A stretch of 64,000 nucleotides of DNA from Ricordea florida (GCA_949710005.1 OX453280.1:21476207-21540206), one strand, 5' to 3'. Counted from the stretch's first letter, positions 44,447 through 55,615 are shown. Numbers and translations are program-made. The notes: a model not told the origin generated them from the letters alone.

Positions 44447-45070
44447 ACCGCAGGAATCTCTAAATAACATTGGAATGGATAACGTAAACACAAACAGAGT
44501 CTCGAATATTTTTCAGTTTTCAGTAGTTCTACAAACTTTTTAATAGTTTCACAGTCTAAATCACCTCCATAATCTTCGAAAAGCATCTTCATACCTTTCT
44601 GTGATGGATTATGGAATGTAACAACACAAGCTACATTTTCACGGAATGGTTTTGCTATAGATGTTAATTGTTGTGTTAATACCCACACTGATAATCCATG
44701 ATGTCTTCCAGAGAATGCTAGATCTATAAACTTGTTAGATCGTTTCTTTAGATCATTCGAAACAGCACAGTCGTCTAAAATTATTAGTGTATTAGTACCG
44801 GAGAACAAAGTTTGACAATCAATTAACAATTCATTAATCTCATCGCTGTTACTAGCATCTGGTGATAATACAAAGAAACGTTTATCTCTGTTAGCAAATT
44901 TATGATAAGTTTTATTTTTAGCATAAGTTGGACAAATTAGAACAATGTATTCAAAAACTTTTCTAAATGGCCCTCGGAGCTGATCTATTATATACTTTGT
45001 CTTCCCACAATTTGTTGGTCCAGTTATAATACAATGAAAAGGAACTTTATCTCGTAATTCTTCCTTCTTT
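44440..45070 (-). CDS. FtsK/HerA-type genome-packaging ATPase, no ATG
   Basis: The open frame of about 210 codons contains a Walker A motif GPTNCGKT near its start, Walker B LIILDDCA, and SVWVLTQQLTSIAKPFRENV with the glutamine-rich sensor typical of A32-like packaging ATPases of Polintons and large DNA viruses. It would power DNA entry into the capsid. The frame opens at 45,070 straight after a TAA that is separated by a single base from the capsid gene's stop; the first ATG (44,829) is downstream of Walker A. So the ATPase lacks a usable AUG: a lost start, a non-AUG start, or coupling to capsid translation. No TTTAAAG motif is found before it, unlike its neighbours. Confidence 0.85.
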
Positions 45071-45073
45071 TAA

Positions 45074-46309
45074 CTAATACATGATTGATCTTAAGTTTGA
45101 ATTCATGATCTCCATCAACGCGTCGGCTACTACAAACATGTAACAGGTCATAATACCAGATCCACTAAGATTTCTTTTAATTTCTATTTTTACACCATCT
45201 CGTGTATTGTTTAAGACCAGACCCCCTCCATGAATGCTATTATCAGGGTGAGTTCTCAAATCTATCCACAGAGCAAACTTATTATCATAAAAATCCTTTT
45301 CCTTTACACCCTCTCTTCCGAAACGTTTCTTTACCGAATCCCATAGGTCTGACGGTACCATTCCCTTAGAGTAGATACGGTTTGGCATACCATCAACATC
45401 GATATTTATTGAGGTAATACCCGGATTGAAAAAATTCTCAGAGTCTCGTGCTCCTCCACCGTATGGTATTGTAAACAAACATAATATCCCTGTCATTGAC
45501 CTTCTAGGTAGATTAATATGCTGGTTTATAACACTGTCAGAAGGTCTGGATATTGTGAAAGTTTTGTGTAGAGTGACATTCTCGTAAAAGAATCCTTTAC
45601 CAACCTGATAAGCTGACTGTGCCTCACGAGCTAAGTATTCGCTTGATATGCAAGAATATTCCAACTCAAGGTTTGTGATTTTGTAAGTTGGAGGCTTGGT
45701 CGTGTCAGAATAAACAACAATATCAGAAACTGGAGCTAGTGTAATCTCAAAGATTAGTTGATGATCTAACGCCTTTGGATAGAAAGCTCCATGATCGTTG
45801 AGAATGGGATGGTTTAGTGGGATATGGTACTTGGTGTTGTGTACTACTGCAAGAGCTACTTCCTTAGCATCTGTGTCTACCTTATCACCTGCATTTGTCC
45901 TAAGCTTCCTCATGTTTTCAGAAGAAATACCTTGTTTTAATCTATCCTCACGATCTTCATCTGTTAAGAATAAGTCATGGTATGTTTGAAATAGATCATA
46001 TCTTTGAGTATCCTGTAGTGTTTCACCACCAAAAAGAACCCTGAGTCTGGATACAAGGTTACTACCTACATTATTCACGAGGGTGTTATTAGCATGACCA
46101 TCAACAGTCAAGTTAAATAATAGAGATAAACTTCCAGGTACAAGAACTAAATTCTCGGTAAGTTTTGGAATATTTATATATAGTGTTTCTCCAGGATTAG
46201 CTGATGATGGATTTAGTGTAATTCTATTCAATGTTGATTCCGCTTTCAAACCGAGTGGCTCTCTTGGAATCCTGTTTGGGTTAATTTTTTCAGATATAGC
46301 TTGCGACAT
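45074..46309 (-). CDS. Double-jelly-roll major capsid protein
   Basis: The 411-residue frame is intact. Its length and pattern fit the double-jelly-roll capsid proteins of Polinton/adintovirus-like elements: an N-terminal block GHANNTLVNNVGSNLVSRLR then GGETLQDTQRYDLF, a central block HIPLNHPILNDHGAFYPKAL, LIFEITLAP, and a second-barrel set (HINLPRRSMTGILCLFTIPY, KFALWIDLRTHPDNSIHGGG). Trimers would form the icosahedral shell. It is divergent from the integrase, with 34 bp between their start codons, and lies just before the ATPase. The family call is from recognised sequence pattern; a structure prediction would settle it. Confidence 0.85.
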   Translation of the reverse strand: MSQAISEKINPNRIPREPLGLKAESTLNRITLNPSSANPGETLYINIPKLTENLVLVPGSLSLLFNLTVDGHANNTLVNNVGSNLVSRLRVLFGGETLQDTQRYDLFQTYHDLFLTDEDREDRLKQGISSENMRKLRTNAGDKVDTDAKEVALAVVHNTKYHIPLNHPILNDHGAFYPKALDHQLIFEITLAPVSDIVVYSDTTKPPTYKITNLELEYSCISSEYLAREAQSAYQVGKGFFYENVTLHKTFTISRPSDSVINQHINLPRRSMTGILCLFTIPYGGGARDSENFFNPGITSINIDVDGMPNRIYSKGMVPSDLWDSVKKRFGREGVKEKDFYDNKFALWIDLRTHPDNSIHGGGLVLNNTRDGVKIEIKRNLSGSGIMTCYMFVVADALMEIMNSNLRSIMY

Positions 46310-46336
46310 ATTTTATTTTAAGGATAGGTAGAATAT

Positions 46337-46348
46337 TCTTTAAATGAG
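46337..46348 (-). promoter_or_regulatory. TTTAAAG motif before the capsid gene
   Basis: Sense CATTTAAAGAATAT, 30 nt upstream of the capsid ATG; it overlaps the start codon of the divergent integrase. Confidence 0.6.
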
Positions 46349-47189
46349 TAACGAAAACATGTTATCAAAAATATACTATTCAACTTATGGATATTGGAAA
46401 GGATATTCTGCAATTCCTAAATTAGCTGAGAAAGCAAAAGTTAGTGAAGCTGAGGCTAAAAGATGGCTTGAGAAACAGGCTATGTGGCAAATCTATCTAC
46501 CAGCTCCAAAGTATATCCCTAGACCGCACTGGACTGTAGATAAACCTAATCAGATTCACCAAGCAGATTTATTATTTTTACCACATGATAGAGTTGGAAG
46601 AAAGACATATCGATATGCTTTGGTTGTGATTGATATAGCTAGTCGATACAAAGATGCTGAACCATTAACCTCAAAAGAAAGTCATGAGATTTCAAAAGCT
46701 TTAACGAAAATATATTCCAGAAAGTTAAAATATCCAAAAACATTAATTGTTGATCCTGGAAGAGAATTTATGGGTGATGTGACAAAACTTATGAACATAC
46801 ATAATGTAACGATTAACGATTAAGTGAACGATTATTTAGTCATCAATACGCACAAGAAATGATTAGTGATGATAGGTCTAGAGTATGGGTGAAACAATTA
46901 CCAGATATTTTGAAAACTCTGAATAGTCTACCAACTAGAATAACTGGGGAAGAGCCTGTGAAAGCTATAAAAATGAAAGAGGTTGATATTGATCCTCCAA
47001 AATATAAGCGAGTTGTTGGATATGATGAGGTTAGGTTACCACCTGGTGTTAAAGTTAGATACCTACTTGCTCCGGGTGAACTTGAGGGTGGTGAACGAAG
47101 ACGAGCCACTGATCCAATCTGGAGTATTCAGGTTTATGATCTTTCTAGAAGTGTTGTTTCACCCAATCAACCAGTTTTGTATTTAATTC
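46344..47189 (+). pseudogene. Retroviral-type integrase, broken
   Basis: The first frame (46,344-46,823) holds an N-terminal helical region, PHWTVDKPNQIHQADLLFLP with the first catalytic Asp, and TLIVDPGREF with the second. It ends at a stop. Coding resumes in another frame at about 46,827 (ERLFSHQYAQEM), continuing to the chromodomain-like WSIQVYDLSRSV and ending at about 47,189, where host DNA follows. The segment expected to carry the third catalytic acidic residue is missing between the two, and the C-terminus is cut off. It cannot be an active enzyme as it stands. Confidence 0.85.
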
Positions 47190-47384
47190 AGCTGTCGTTT
47201 ATGTAGTATATATCAAACCATACAGTTTGATAATTTCTTGGAAGGGTACGTACTAGTTAAACAGTTCTGTACACTGGTAGTGTTTGTTTTACTATATATA
47301 TGCAGTGTGGTTCTAACTGTTTCATCCGTGTATCCAACCATGCAGTGTGATAGATTTTTGTGAAGCTACTGAAGAGATCTTTAC
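47190..47384 (+). repeat. 195-bp block shared with 52,649-52,843
   Basis: By eye the two blocks are identical without gaps, starting AGCTGTCGTTTATGTAG and ending GATCTTTAC. The block is satellite-family sequence and forms the right junction of the viral element. Confidence 0.85.
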
Positions 47385-49229
47385 CGGGTGGTATCTTTAT
47401 AACAGGAGAATTTATAACCTAGAAGAATAGGAGAAGGATGAACTTTGATCATCTTGGCGGGTATTTTTAAAATTACAACTTGTTTGAAGAGTTCGCGCGA
47501 AAAATTGGAGAGAAAAATTGAAAAACTAAAACGACGGAGTTGTGGATTGGACAATAGAATTTCAAAAAACTGACATTTAGAAAGCTGTCAAGTCAAAAAC
47601 GAAAACAAAGTACCAAACATTATTTCATAAGGCTTGCAACAAAATGAAGAAGATTCTTTGGCTCAAACCCGCCATGTTTGGTATCTTTGCAAAGCTCTGT
47701 TTTAACTCTACATTTTCCACCATTCGATTGTCCATAGCCGAAAAATCTGAGCAAAAAATTGGGCTTCAAATGTCGTATTCGAAAACGGTTCGTTCCCAGT
47801 TTCCCGACCTTGAAATCAGAAACGTGCTGACAACGAAAAACATGATAAATTTGTAAAGATGGTTAATTTGAAGCTCGGTAGTGAAATGCGAAGGTGAATT
47901 AATCAACATGACACGAGCATGGGACAAAGGAAAAATTCTGAGTCCCCGACAGGAATCGAACCCATGACCTCCCTCCCACGTCTTTTTCAGTGTACTAAAA
48001 TGATACTTTCTAATAGAATTGACCAAACTATAACTTTACTTATTCTGACTCATCTTGATTGGTTGGGAAGGTGCTAGACCCTTCCGGTCCCTTTACGCTC
48101 TGGTTCATTGTGCTCTAAAACTAAAATATAATTCCAACTAAAAGGGAAGAAAAGTAGAGGTATCTACAACAGATGTTCACAAAAGAAGAAAATTCTGTGT
48201 TTTTAAATTATCAGCAGCCAGAGAAAACTCTATTTGTAGAATAGTACATGGGAAGTCTCTGAATTTCTGTCTTTCGAAAAAATATATGCTGTGAAACGAG
48301 TTGATAAGGTCAGTTGTGCCACCAAAAAAATGATTAAGAAGCTGACATTTCAAGCGTTTGTCCTTAAGCTTCTTTAGCATGCATGCACATGTATGAATAA
48401 TCATATGCGCATTCCAATCAAATTCATGTCGATGATATGACTTTACATCGCTAACAGTTTTCTCTCAGGCGTTTATTATTGTGACCAGAAAAACGCCTCT
48501 TGACTTCTGTTTTTTCTTCTTTCATTAAACTTCGTTCTTCACATGTTTCAAGGAAATATTTTCGCATCTCTTAAGTATCAATGGGTGTAACACTTTAGTT
48601 GAGTTACAAACGAAATATGGCCCTGCAAGCCGTTCGTGTCTGCATTTTTATTGAGAACGCTTTGATAAATGATCAGAAAAGAGGACAGCGCCCTCACACG
48701 TGCCACATTCCACATCGTCCTTCGTGCGAACAAGTTTTTTTTTTTTCACAAATTCAGGAAACTTGGGAACACAAACATAAGCTTATGAAAGCAGTAAAGA
48801 GTCAACCTGTTGTTTGCAGCTCAACCAAAAATCAACCAGCTCCTGATCTTGCCAGGTCATTACGCCTTGCGAAAATTTGCTTTACCTCAACAGAAAAGCT
48901 TGGAAAGCTGCGTGTATCATTAAAACGTAATGTTAGTCAACTGTGCCCCTTATGCGAAAAACTTTAATATTCAGCTGTTAACTGCTTTGCAAAGACTGAC
49001 TCAGCAAAAGCCACAGCAAATTAGCCTGGTTCATGAGTTGTATCTTACAGGTTTGCACGACATTGATCAATTTCAGGATTTGTTTACATAAAGCCTGAGA
49101 GAGAAAGATGGTCAAAACGAATTATCGATATTGACTGATAGGCGTTTAACAGCCTCAGGCTAAAATTCAATAAACCCGTTCTAGCTTTACCAGGTTAATA
49201 AATGTTTCTTGATTTATGCGAACATCGAT
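47385..49229. other. Repeat-rich non-coding stretch
   Basis: It holds a minus-strand tRNA-B-box-like SINE scrap at about 47,935-48,000 (sense GGTTCGATTCCTGTCGGGGAC) and a region (48,580-49,200) whose pattern recurs at 49,900-50,700. No gene is supported; the 122-codon plus-strand frame at 48,599 has a diverged counterpart that is not open. Confidence 0.5.
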
Positions 49230-49401
49230 GATCATTACCAAACTGACGGTACATGGTATTTACATTCTGTTGATCATTACCAAACTGACGGTACATGGTA
49301 TTTACATCCTGTTGATCATTACCAAACTGACGGTACATGGTATTTACATCCTGTTGATCATTACCAAACTGACGGTACATGCATGGTATTTACATCCTGT
49401 T
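49230..49401. repeat. 42-bp minisatellite, four copies
   Basis: Unit begins GATCATTACCAAACTGACGG and ends TTTACATCCTGTT. Units start at 49,230, 49,272, 49,314 and 49,356; the last has a CATG insertion. Confidence 0.95.
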
Positions 49402-51364
49402 GATCTTCCAATGTGCTCGTAACACTGCTTGGATTGTCGTAAATTAACATGATATTGATCAATTTTGTTGAAAGACGATCTAGAAGAATAGTGATATTTG
49501 TGCAAGTTCGCTTTTTTACGTTTGGCCATGACAAAACTAACTGCATCTATAGTTTCAAATTCTCATGCGCTATCTCTTGTGCTCAATACATATTGAATTA
49601 TGAAACAGTACTGCTTGACAGTCCTTTCTTACAATTAACAACTATATTTTAAGATTATTAGGTTCAGTTATAAAATATTCAAAACTGCAAGTGGAAAAAA
49701 AGCGAAAGAAGTCGATTCACCGCATGTCTTGGAAGCTTTTTCAGCAGGAGTATAGACAATGGAAAAGTGAGTATCCTAGTATTCATTGAACGACAGCAGT
49801 CACCCAATTGGCTTTTGTATCCCCCTGAAAACATATTCATTCAGCTCCACTTGGACGATTACAAGTTCTTTAACTTGAGATAGTTTGGCAATTTTAAACT
49901 ATCCAAGGGCGAAACACTTAACTTACATCACAAACGAAATATGCCCACCCCCTTCCCTGCGACGCTGTTCGCGCCTGTATTCTGAGTGACAACGCTTTAA
50001 TAACAGATTAGAAAACATGAAAAGCGAGCTCATCTTTGCCACTTTCCATTTGGTGCTCTGCGCGTACGACTGGTGCGCACCTTCGCGCACGCCAATCTCA
50101 GTATCTAAATCTCGCGATAAATTTCCTGTTAACAAATTCATGACATTTGAAACAGAAACATAATGTATATAAAGTTCAAGCTCATCCAATGCTCACACGC
50201 TTTTTAGTTTTCTCCGGACACTTGCTTGTTAGTTGACTTGAACCCGACGAATTTATCCGCGCATAACTATTCAACAAATCTCACCTTGCAAACTTCTGAC
50301 CTTAACGATCCGCCGACTTGTGGAACAAACTGAGTTACAGCTTTTCAAGAACGAAGCATGCAGAAGGAACAGCACTCAAACAGCACTCTGATGTGCCAAT
50401 TGACTGATAGATATTTTGGCATGCCGATCTTTTATATAAATTGAATTTCAATAAGGCCCGTTAAAGCTTTTCAAGGTTAATGCCGAATGTTTCGTGATTT
50501 AAGCATCCATTATCGTAACCAGTCCAACCAGTCCAACCATGATATTCACATCCTTTTTATTATGTTCCATTATGCTGTCAACACTGCTTGGCTTGGTCAG
50601 TCAAACGTAGAAAAAATTATTTGATGACCTGTAACTTACGAGTTTGCATGACATTGATCACAGAAAGCTTGAGAGAGAACGGCGGTCGACAAGAATTGTA
50701 ATATTTGTGAAAGTCCGCTCTTTCCCTGGCAAGTTTTGCACATACATGTTTAGTTGTATTCATATGCGCTCTCTCTCGCGCTCAATATATATTTTTAACT
50801 TGGTCATCGATTTATTGATCCAAAACCTATTTTCCCTTTATTGCTCAATATTTCACATAGTTGATTTTGTGCAGTGAAGTCAGAGCCAAACATATTGCGA
50901 TTTTATTTAACAGGTCTCACGGCTACAGATTCAAAAGGCTTTTTATCAGAAGCTTTTAAATCGAAGGGCCATAAGTTTCAGTTCATAATTGACGTTTTCA
51001 GGGTCATGTCCAATTTATATTGAAAATTTACACTTTGTGAGATCTGTCCACAAAACAGTAATCAATTTTATCAAAGAATTGAAAAGCTGTTTGCCGCTTG
51101 CTGCGAAAAGATCATAAGTTTATTTTTGTTTTCATTCACCCATTTCGTAATTACAAGAGAGATAGGCAGCTTGGATCTGTCTTGAAGGCACACAAAATTA
51201 TCTGTGAAGCGTATATGTAGCTGGTCCAATAAAATTTGATATGAAACTGAACATAGTACAGATATAAGATTTCGTCCTCTCCTAGTTATATATATGCCGG
51301 GTTTTGGTCATTTGACGAGGTTTTCATTACACAGGCACAAGACAACTCGATAGGCAGATATTGT
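49402..51364. other. Non-coding, contains diverged copy of the 48.6-49.5 kb segment
   Basis: Segments such as TTGCAYGACATTGATCA and ACAAACGAAATATG recur with the same order as around 48.6-49.5 kb. No coding region recognised. Confidence 0.5.
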
Positions 51365-52300
51365 TTTTTAAACTTATTTCCTATTACAGCTAACTTCTTC
51401 TCTTTCTGAAAGTTAAGGCCAAATGTCCATAGAAATCTAACGAACGATTGTATCTCTTACCAGTTTCATCAATATTACGATTTGTAAGTAAAACGATCCT
51501 AAATCAGACATCCTTAGACATAAGTCCCGGACATTTGTATCACTGTATTCAATATCACTCAGAAATTACCTTAATTGTTGTTCACCTTCAAGCTAGGGTA
51601 AAGGTTGTGGCTTTCTCTTGCAGGCGTCGGTTCAGTTCCAGTCCAATTTCAAAGGGCTTCCCAGTAACAGCTAATACTGCCAGGAGATAAGCCTGTAATT
51701 TCTCAGTACTTTCTAAATGAGCATTTTTTGCAGTGCCCTTAGAGTTGACTACAAACATTTCCTGTTTTGACATACAAATGGTATAAGCAATTATGCGTAG
51801 CCTTCTAAGGGAATGTAATTCCGCTTATAAAGCAAAACAGTTCCTCAATTTATGCTTAAGTCAGTAAACTTTTAGTGTTACGCGTACGGAAACAAATCTT
51901 GAATCAATATGAAGGGGGTTTGATTCAGTATCAAAACTTTCAAGGTACAAGTGCTTAAGTTCGTAGATCGGCGTGTTAGGTTCTCGGCTCTTCAAAATCG
52001 CGTTAACACTTCCAAATCTAGCGTTGCTGTAGTTCTCCAATAAAAAGAACGACTGATGGCCTGCTACAGAAGTGAATAAAATAATGTCTGCTATGCCATG
52101 ACCAGTAGTTCATCATGCGCTCTCACAAAGTCTAGTAAAGCTACATGTTTTTATTCTTAGATTTCTTCTTCATCTTATTTGTCTTCAACTTTAATTTCAT
52201 TCGGTATTTACGATTCCAAGCATTGTTATCATTTCCTTTTCATGCAGTTGCAGCTATGTATCTTTTATCATAAGGTTTCTTTTCAAAATCGTCAACAGAG
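51365..52300. repeat. Higher-order repeat, diverged copy 3
   Basis: Shares stretches with copies 1 and 2, such as AATCAGACATCCTTAGACATAA, GAAATTACCTTAATTGTTGT and TCAACAGAGCATAAGAACAAA, with many differences. Confidence 0.75.
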
Positions 52301-52648
52301 CATAAGAACAAATAATTATTTTGAGTGCAAAATGCAAATTATGAAATATTGCTCAAGTTGATCAACCAAACACAAATGAATCCACTTCATAAATGCGATA
52401 TTATGCAGGAATTTTATTACATTTTGTCAGTACGTAGTCTTCCTCTGATTAACTAGAAGGTAAATATACCACGTTGCGGAGATCATGGAATCGTGAATAC
52501 TATCGAGAAAACAGCAAAAACCATATTCTTACCTCGCTTCCTGTTATTAATTGTGGATTCTCAATGGACTTGCAGTCAGTTAACGAGCAAACAAACAAAC
52601 CTTGACTGAGTATCGCAGCAAGGTACGGCTGATTGCGTGGTATAATTT

Positions 52649-53560
52649 AGCTGTCGTTTATGTAGTATATATCAAACCATACAGTTTGATAATTTCTTGG
52701 AAGGGTACGTACTAGTTAAACAGTTCTGTACACTGGTAGTGTTTGTTTTACTATATATATGCAGTGTGGTTCTAACTGTTTCATCCGTGTATCCAACCAT
52801 GCAGTGTGATAGATTTTTGTGAAGCTACTGAAGAGATCTTTACGGTGGCTGTGTTTTTGTTTTGTTTTCTATGCAGTGCGATTCTAATTTTGTCAGGCAA
52901 GCCTTGTATTGTGACATTTCAAAAATATCTCAGTACTGACCAGAACGGTTCGGTTACTTCAGTATACTGTTTGTTTTTCTATCGACTGTGCTTCTGACTT
53001 TCTCATCTGCAGATCAAACCACGCAGGCGCTCGACTGTGACTGCTCAGTGGAAAGTTATAGCTACTAAACAATACTACACTGTGGTTCTTTTTGTTTTTA
53101 TATGCAGGGAGATTTAATTTCCTTATTCATATATCAAACTGATACAGTGTGAAAATTCCTTCGGAAATTCTATTATTATAGTTTTCAAGTTGTTTTCGTT
53201 TTTAAGAAACTTTAGTTTTAACTTTCTTATCAGTGGACGAAATCAAGCACTGTGACCATAATTTCGAAGGCTACTGAACAGTTTTGTAGTATGATGTTTG
53301 TTTTCCAAGAAAGTGTAATTCTAACTTTCTCATCTGTGGATCAAACCATACAGTGTGACCATTCTTTGGAAAGCTACTGAACAGTACATGTGGTTCTAAC
53401 TTTTTCATCTGTGGATCAAACCATGCAGTGTGACCATTCGAACTTTGACAAGCTTCTGAACAGTACACTGGCAACTGTACTATGGTACTGCTGCCGGTTT
53501 GCTTTACTGTAAAACGTGATTCTAACCTTTTCATCTGTGGATCAAAAGGCTACTCAGTGA
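52649..53560 (+). repeat. Satellite array attached to repeat copy 3
   Basis: Six or more units of 85-120 bp contain GTGTGACCATTCTTTGGAAAG, CTACTGAACAGTAC and GTTCTAACTTTTTCATCTG. The first 195 bp equal the right flank of the viral element. Confidence 0.85.
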
Positions 53561-54592
53561 ATAGAACGGTATTCCGAGTGGTTAAGTGAGTGTAATAAGG
53601 TAATGGGCTCCTGGTGGTAGATGTTATTTTCCTATTTTTAAAAGTTGTCCGATTGAGAGTCTGTACATTAAAAGTTAGTGTGTCAATCATATCCGAGGAA
53701 ACTGAAATACTTGTGAATAATAATTAATTGCCAATATATTTCTTTTGGCCGCTATACAATGCGCTATCGTAACTGATTCCCACTTTGTTGTCTCCTCTAC
53801 GTCTAAGTCTTATCATTTAAACTTGAGACCTCTCTAATAAGCCTAAATTGTTCCCTTCTCAGGTTTAGTTTTGTCAAATGTTAGTGTGTCCATATTCGAG
53901 GGTCTCAATGGGGTTAACCGTTAGCCGTAAAACGGGAAAAAAAATTAGCCGTTAGGCGTAAATATCATGAAAAATGTTATCCGTTAGCCGTGAAAAAATA
54001 TTCACCGTTAGCCGTAAAACAGCCAAAAATATTAACCTTTAAAACAGTAAAAAATATTAACCGTTAGCCGTAAAAGTTGTCACTCCATTGAGACCTTCAT
54101 CTTCTCATTGTTTGTTTGCTGGCGGAGCTAATAAAATAAATCAAATATATCTCAGTGTCTTAACACAGGATTCAAGGTATGTTGATCAACGATTATAAGC
54201 GTTCAGTTAAAAAAATATCATTTGTCTACTCTTGCCTTATTTTGTAGGAGAAGGTGTGAAATTTAAAGCAGCTTGCATTTAATCAACGACAGGAGATTTC
54301 CAAGGTTTAATTATGGTATGTAAAATCAAAGATTCCGATGACATTCTAAAAATTAAAATTCACATGTTGTTATATACATTCTGCCGATCCCTGCAAACTT
54401 CTTTAGAGCAACGTCTTGTAAGAAGGTTCTTTGTTTTCTCATTTAACCTGAGAAAGCAGTCACAGAGTCGTTCATTGTGCCTGTATTTTGAACAAGCTGG
54501 AAGTTGAAGTACAGCATCTAAAGCATTACTTTATCAGCTCGAGTTGCACGTATTCAAATTAAGAATTCAGTATTCCCGTTTCTTCTCTCACC
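53561..54592. other. Non-coding stretch with a GTTAGCCGTAAAA repeat
   Basis: At 53,918-54,078 six or so degenerate units of CCGTTAGCCGTAAAA alternate with AAATATTAA spacers. The rest shows no gene. Confidence 0.6.
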
Positions 54593-55615
54593 AATAATTA
54601 CTGATCGTCATCCAAACCCATTGTCTTCTGTCTGCATTATATCATCGAATGCCGAGAGAAAAAAAATGCAAACCAAGTGTGTGAGAAAAACGGGTGCGGT
54701 CTTTTTTGGTAGCAGGGAAATTATCAGGGGTAATCTTACACGTGCTAAATCGACACGCAGCATTATTAAAACACGCAGCATTATTAAACCTATAACAAGC
54801 TGCATTATTAAAAATAATGCTGCGTGTTTTGGTTTTAATAATGCAGCATGCTTTACATCCGTATATCCACTGCTGAAGCACTTCCTCGTCTCTCGCCATT
54901 CTTTAAAGATATTTAGCGCCCAATTCTACTTCCTTCGAGAAAATGAGGTAATATCCGATACTCCTCGTTACACAAACAATTAGGACTGAAAATATTTAGA
55001 AAAATACATGACTATCTGTCTCACTAGAAAACGAACTAAGCAAAGTCAAGAACATTTGTGTCCATATCCGCTTTTAATGCTTTAGTGAATAACATTATTA
55101 TCCTCTGATCATTTTCTGTGCCCTTCACTCGTCGACACACCCATTCCTGAACAACAATAACAACATCGGGTTACACACAACTAAGCAAAACCAAAGAACT
55201 GTAACGACTTAGAAAGTACTTACCATCTCATTCATCCGACTTAATAGTAAACGTTGACTGCGTAAGAAACAATTCTTCCTTAGAACTGCTTTCGCAGAAG
55301 TTTTCCGCCATCATTCCAAACAACAATGAGTTGACTTTCAGAAAGAACTGTGTTTGTCGAGCAATATGCAAATTGCATCTACCTTGACAACAAACAGTCA
55401 ATAACTCGTTTCTGGTTGCATTTTTCACACGTACATGTCAAGTTATGCTCATGAAAACAATAGCTAATGTGGCAGTTACCTTGAATAAAAAGTATCGATT
55501 GAACGCCATGAATTGTTTAACTTATTGTTTTCCACAGAAATACAAAAGGAGGGTGACATTCGATGATATAATTGCAGACAGAAGAATATGGGTTTGGATG
55601 ACGATCAGTAATTAT
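54593..55615. mobile_element. Fold-back element with ~60-bp inverted termini
   Basis: Left terminus 54,593-54,652 matches the reverse complement of 55,557-55,615 (TACTGATCGTCATCCAAACC and the CTTCTGTCTGC block). A 91-bp hairpin built on GCAGCATTATT lies inside at 54,757-54,847. A minus-strand frame at 55,228-55,428 is unrecognised. No transposase. Confidence 0.7.

Larger units (their letters stand above)
36791..47189. mobile_element. Polinton/adintovirus-like integrated DNA-virus element, degraded
   Basis: About 10.4 kb inserted in repeat copy 2. The left terminus begins AGTGTGTTGGAG, consistent with the 5'-AG end of Polintons. Two genes are on the plus strand (SAP/zinc protein at the left, integrase at the right), and at least ten are on the minus strand (capsid, ATPase, membrane and virion candidates). 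No polymerase B or adenain-type protease is visible. The right end is lost: integrase coding runs into host satellite at about 47,189, so no right terminal repeat or target duplication can be checked. Breaks in the integrase, coiled-coil and ATPase frames indicate an old, inactive copy. Polymerase genes may have been on the lost part, or this lineage may lack them. Confidence 0.85.

Noticed and set aside
48599-48967. 122-codon plus-strand frame
   Set aside because: It lies in repeat DNA, its counterpart at about 49.9 kb is not open, and it has no recognisable domain.
49230-49401. CRISPR-like array
   Set aside because: The units are contiguous tandem copies with no spacers, and the genome is animal.
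49195-49422. Repetitive frames on both strands (YRQFGNDQQDVNTM and others)
   Set aside because: They are translations of a 42-bp minisatellite, which is divisible by three and so open in several frames.
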